From the NCBI GenBank assembly GCA_016870235.1, contig VGCB01000137.1, positions 1 to 7,156 of the forward strand: a stretch of DNA of 7,156 nucleotides. Reading direction: 5' to 3'. Numbering within the stretch: position 1 is the stretch's first letter; every line of letters starts with the position of its first letter. Positions 6,686 to 7,156 of the stretch are shown in pieces. Below the pieces are notes generated by a model, which was not told the origin of the DNA, did no database searches, and saw only the letters and a list, made by a program, of their open reading frames with translations. Source of the DNA: Actinomycetota bacterium. GTDB lineage: Bacteria > Actinomycetota > Thermoleophilia > Gaiellales > Gaiellaceae. Made by a program: the position numbers and the translations under genes.

Positions 6686-7156
6686 GCGTCGGTCGACCGC
6701 ATCGCCGCGATCGCCTCCTGCGCGCGCGCGTGGATCCGGGCGCGCCGCTCCTCGATCGTCGGCGGCGCCTGCGTCTCCGTCTCGGTCTCCACGTCCGCGT
6801 CGACGGGCTCGGCCTCGGCCGCGATCGTCTCGGGAACGACGTCCGCCTCGGGGGCGTCCTCCTCCACAGCCTCCGCCTCGACGGGCGGCTCGGTGAGCGC
6901 CGCCGGCGTCTCGACCGACTCGCCGACGGGGACGGCGGGCGCCGCTTCGACCTGGCGCGACTCGGCGAGCTTGCGGCGGAGCTCCTCGGCGGGATCCGCC
7001 GCGAGCTCCGTCTCGACGCGCTCGTCCGCGAGCACCGTGTCCGCGAGCTCCGTGTCCGCGAGCACCGTGTCCGCGAGCTCCGTGTCCGCGAGCACCGTGT
7101 CCGCGGGCTCCGTGTCCGCGAGCACCGTGTCCGCGGGCTCCGTGTCCGCGAGCGCC
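6682..7156 (-). CDS. Acidic low-complexity protein with decapeptide repeats (5' end beyond window)
   Basis: The frame is open to the window edge, so the N-terminus is missing; 157 residues are visible. An in-frame GTG at 7125 lies inside the repeat and encodes an ordinary Val, so it is not a believable start. The visible part begins with four full copies of LADT(E)(P or L)ADTV, then a degenerate LADERV. A charged helix follows (ADPAEELRRKLAESRQ), then about 60 residues rich in Glu, Ala, Pro and Val, and finally a basic amphipathic helix (IEERRARIHARAQEAIAAM). No domain is identified. The layout suggests a flexible acidic linker joined to a C-terminal helix that could bind a partner, perhaps the membrane protein whose ATG overlaps its stop codon. 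It may be the tail of a larger protein with its recognisable domain upstream. No function is proposed. Confidence 0.65.
   Translation of the reverse strand, partial: ALADTEPADTVLADTEPADTVLADTELADTVLADTELADTVLADERVETELAADPAEELRRKLAESRQVEAAPAVPVGESVETPAALTEPPVEAEAVEEDAPEADVVPETIAAEAEPVDADVETETETQAPPTIEERRARIHARAQEAIAAMRSTDA
7021..7156. repeat. 30-bp in-frame tandem repeat (two 15-bp half units)
   Basis: About 4.5 copies of a 30-base unit run to the window edge and probably beyond it. Each unit is two 15-base halves, CGTGTCCGCGAGCAC and CGTGTCCGCGAGCTC on the + strand, differing at one base. Copies are nearly identical even at silent positions. The main variation is GAGCTC to GGGCTC in the units nearest the edge, which changes Leu to Pro in the - strand protein. 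The copy nearest the gene's 3' end (from 7021) begins to diverge, with CTCGTCC for CGTGTCC. The unit is a multiple of three, so copy-number change keeps the reading frame. There are no spacers, so it is not a CRISPR array. Confidence 0.9.

Noticed and set aside
7021..7156. CRISPR array
   Set aside because: The repeats abut with no spacers, and they encode an in-frame peptide repeat.
7021..7156. Pentapeptide-repeat (A(D/N)LXX) protein fold
   Set aside because: The 5-residue period and the Ala-Asp pair look similar, but the key central Leu/Phe position is Thr. The right-handed helix fold is therefore not supported.

Overview
The window is very GC-rich, with codons ending almost always in G or C, GTG starts and tightly overlapping genes. 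Together with a phosphatidylinositol-mannoside-type acyltransferase, an actinobacterial PAP2-type protein and a probable leaderless promoter, this suggests a high-GC actinobacterium. I would guess the Thermoleophilia (Gaiellales/Solirubrobacterales), but that rests on general style, not on a marker gene. No RNA genes, transposons, CRISPR arrays or integration sites are visible.

Layout. (1) Positions 1-182 probably hold the 3' end of an unidentified + strand gene. A short non-coding stretch with small repeats follows. (2) Positions 216-3278 encode a 1020-residue membrane signalling protein: about ten membrane helices, a weak GAF-like region, PAS, GGDEF and EAL. It is a two-headed cyclic di-GMP enzyme. 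(3) Positions 3355-6043 are a three-gene + strand operon with two GTGA stop/start overlaps. It encodes an LpxL/HtrB-like acyltransferase, a PAP2 (inositolphosphotransferase-like) membrane protein and an LPG_synthase_TM/UPF0104 membrane protein. A promoter-like sequence ends 7 bases before the ATG at 3355, which fits leaderless transcription. (4) Two - strand genes converge on this operon with a 9-base gap. The downstream one (6053-6685) is a 210-residue two-helix membrane protein. The upstream one (6682-7156, cut by the window edge) is an acidic low-complexity protein with an in-frame 30-bp tandem repeat.

How the genes may work together. The three-gene operon reads as a membrane (glyco)lipid assembly unit: an acyl transfer enzyme, a phospho-head-group transferase or phosphatase, and a polytopic protein of a family linked to lipid modification or flipping. 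The neighbouring c-di-GMP protein has its own start and is probably transcribed separately. The two - strand genes form a translationally coupled pair of unknown function, perhaps envelope-linked. None of the genes is clearly foreign. The least explained parts are the lipid cassette as a unit, the repeat protein with its membrane partner, and the ten-helix input domain of the c-di-GMP protein.
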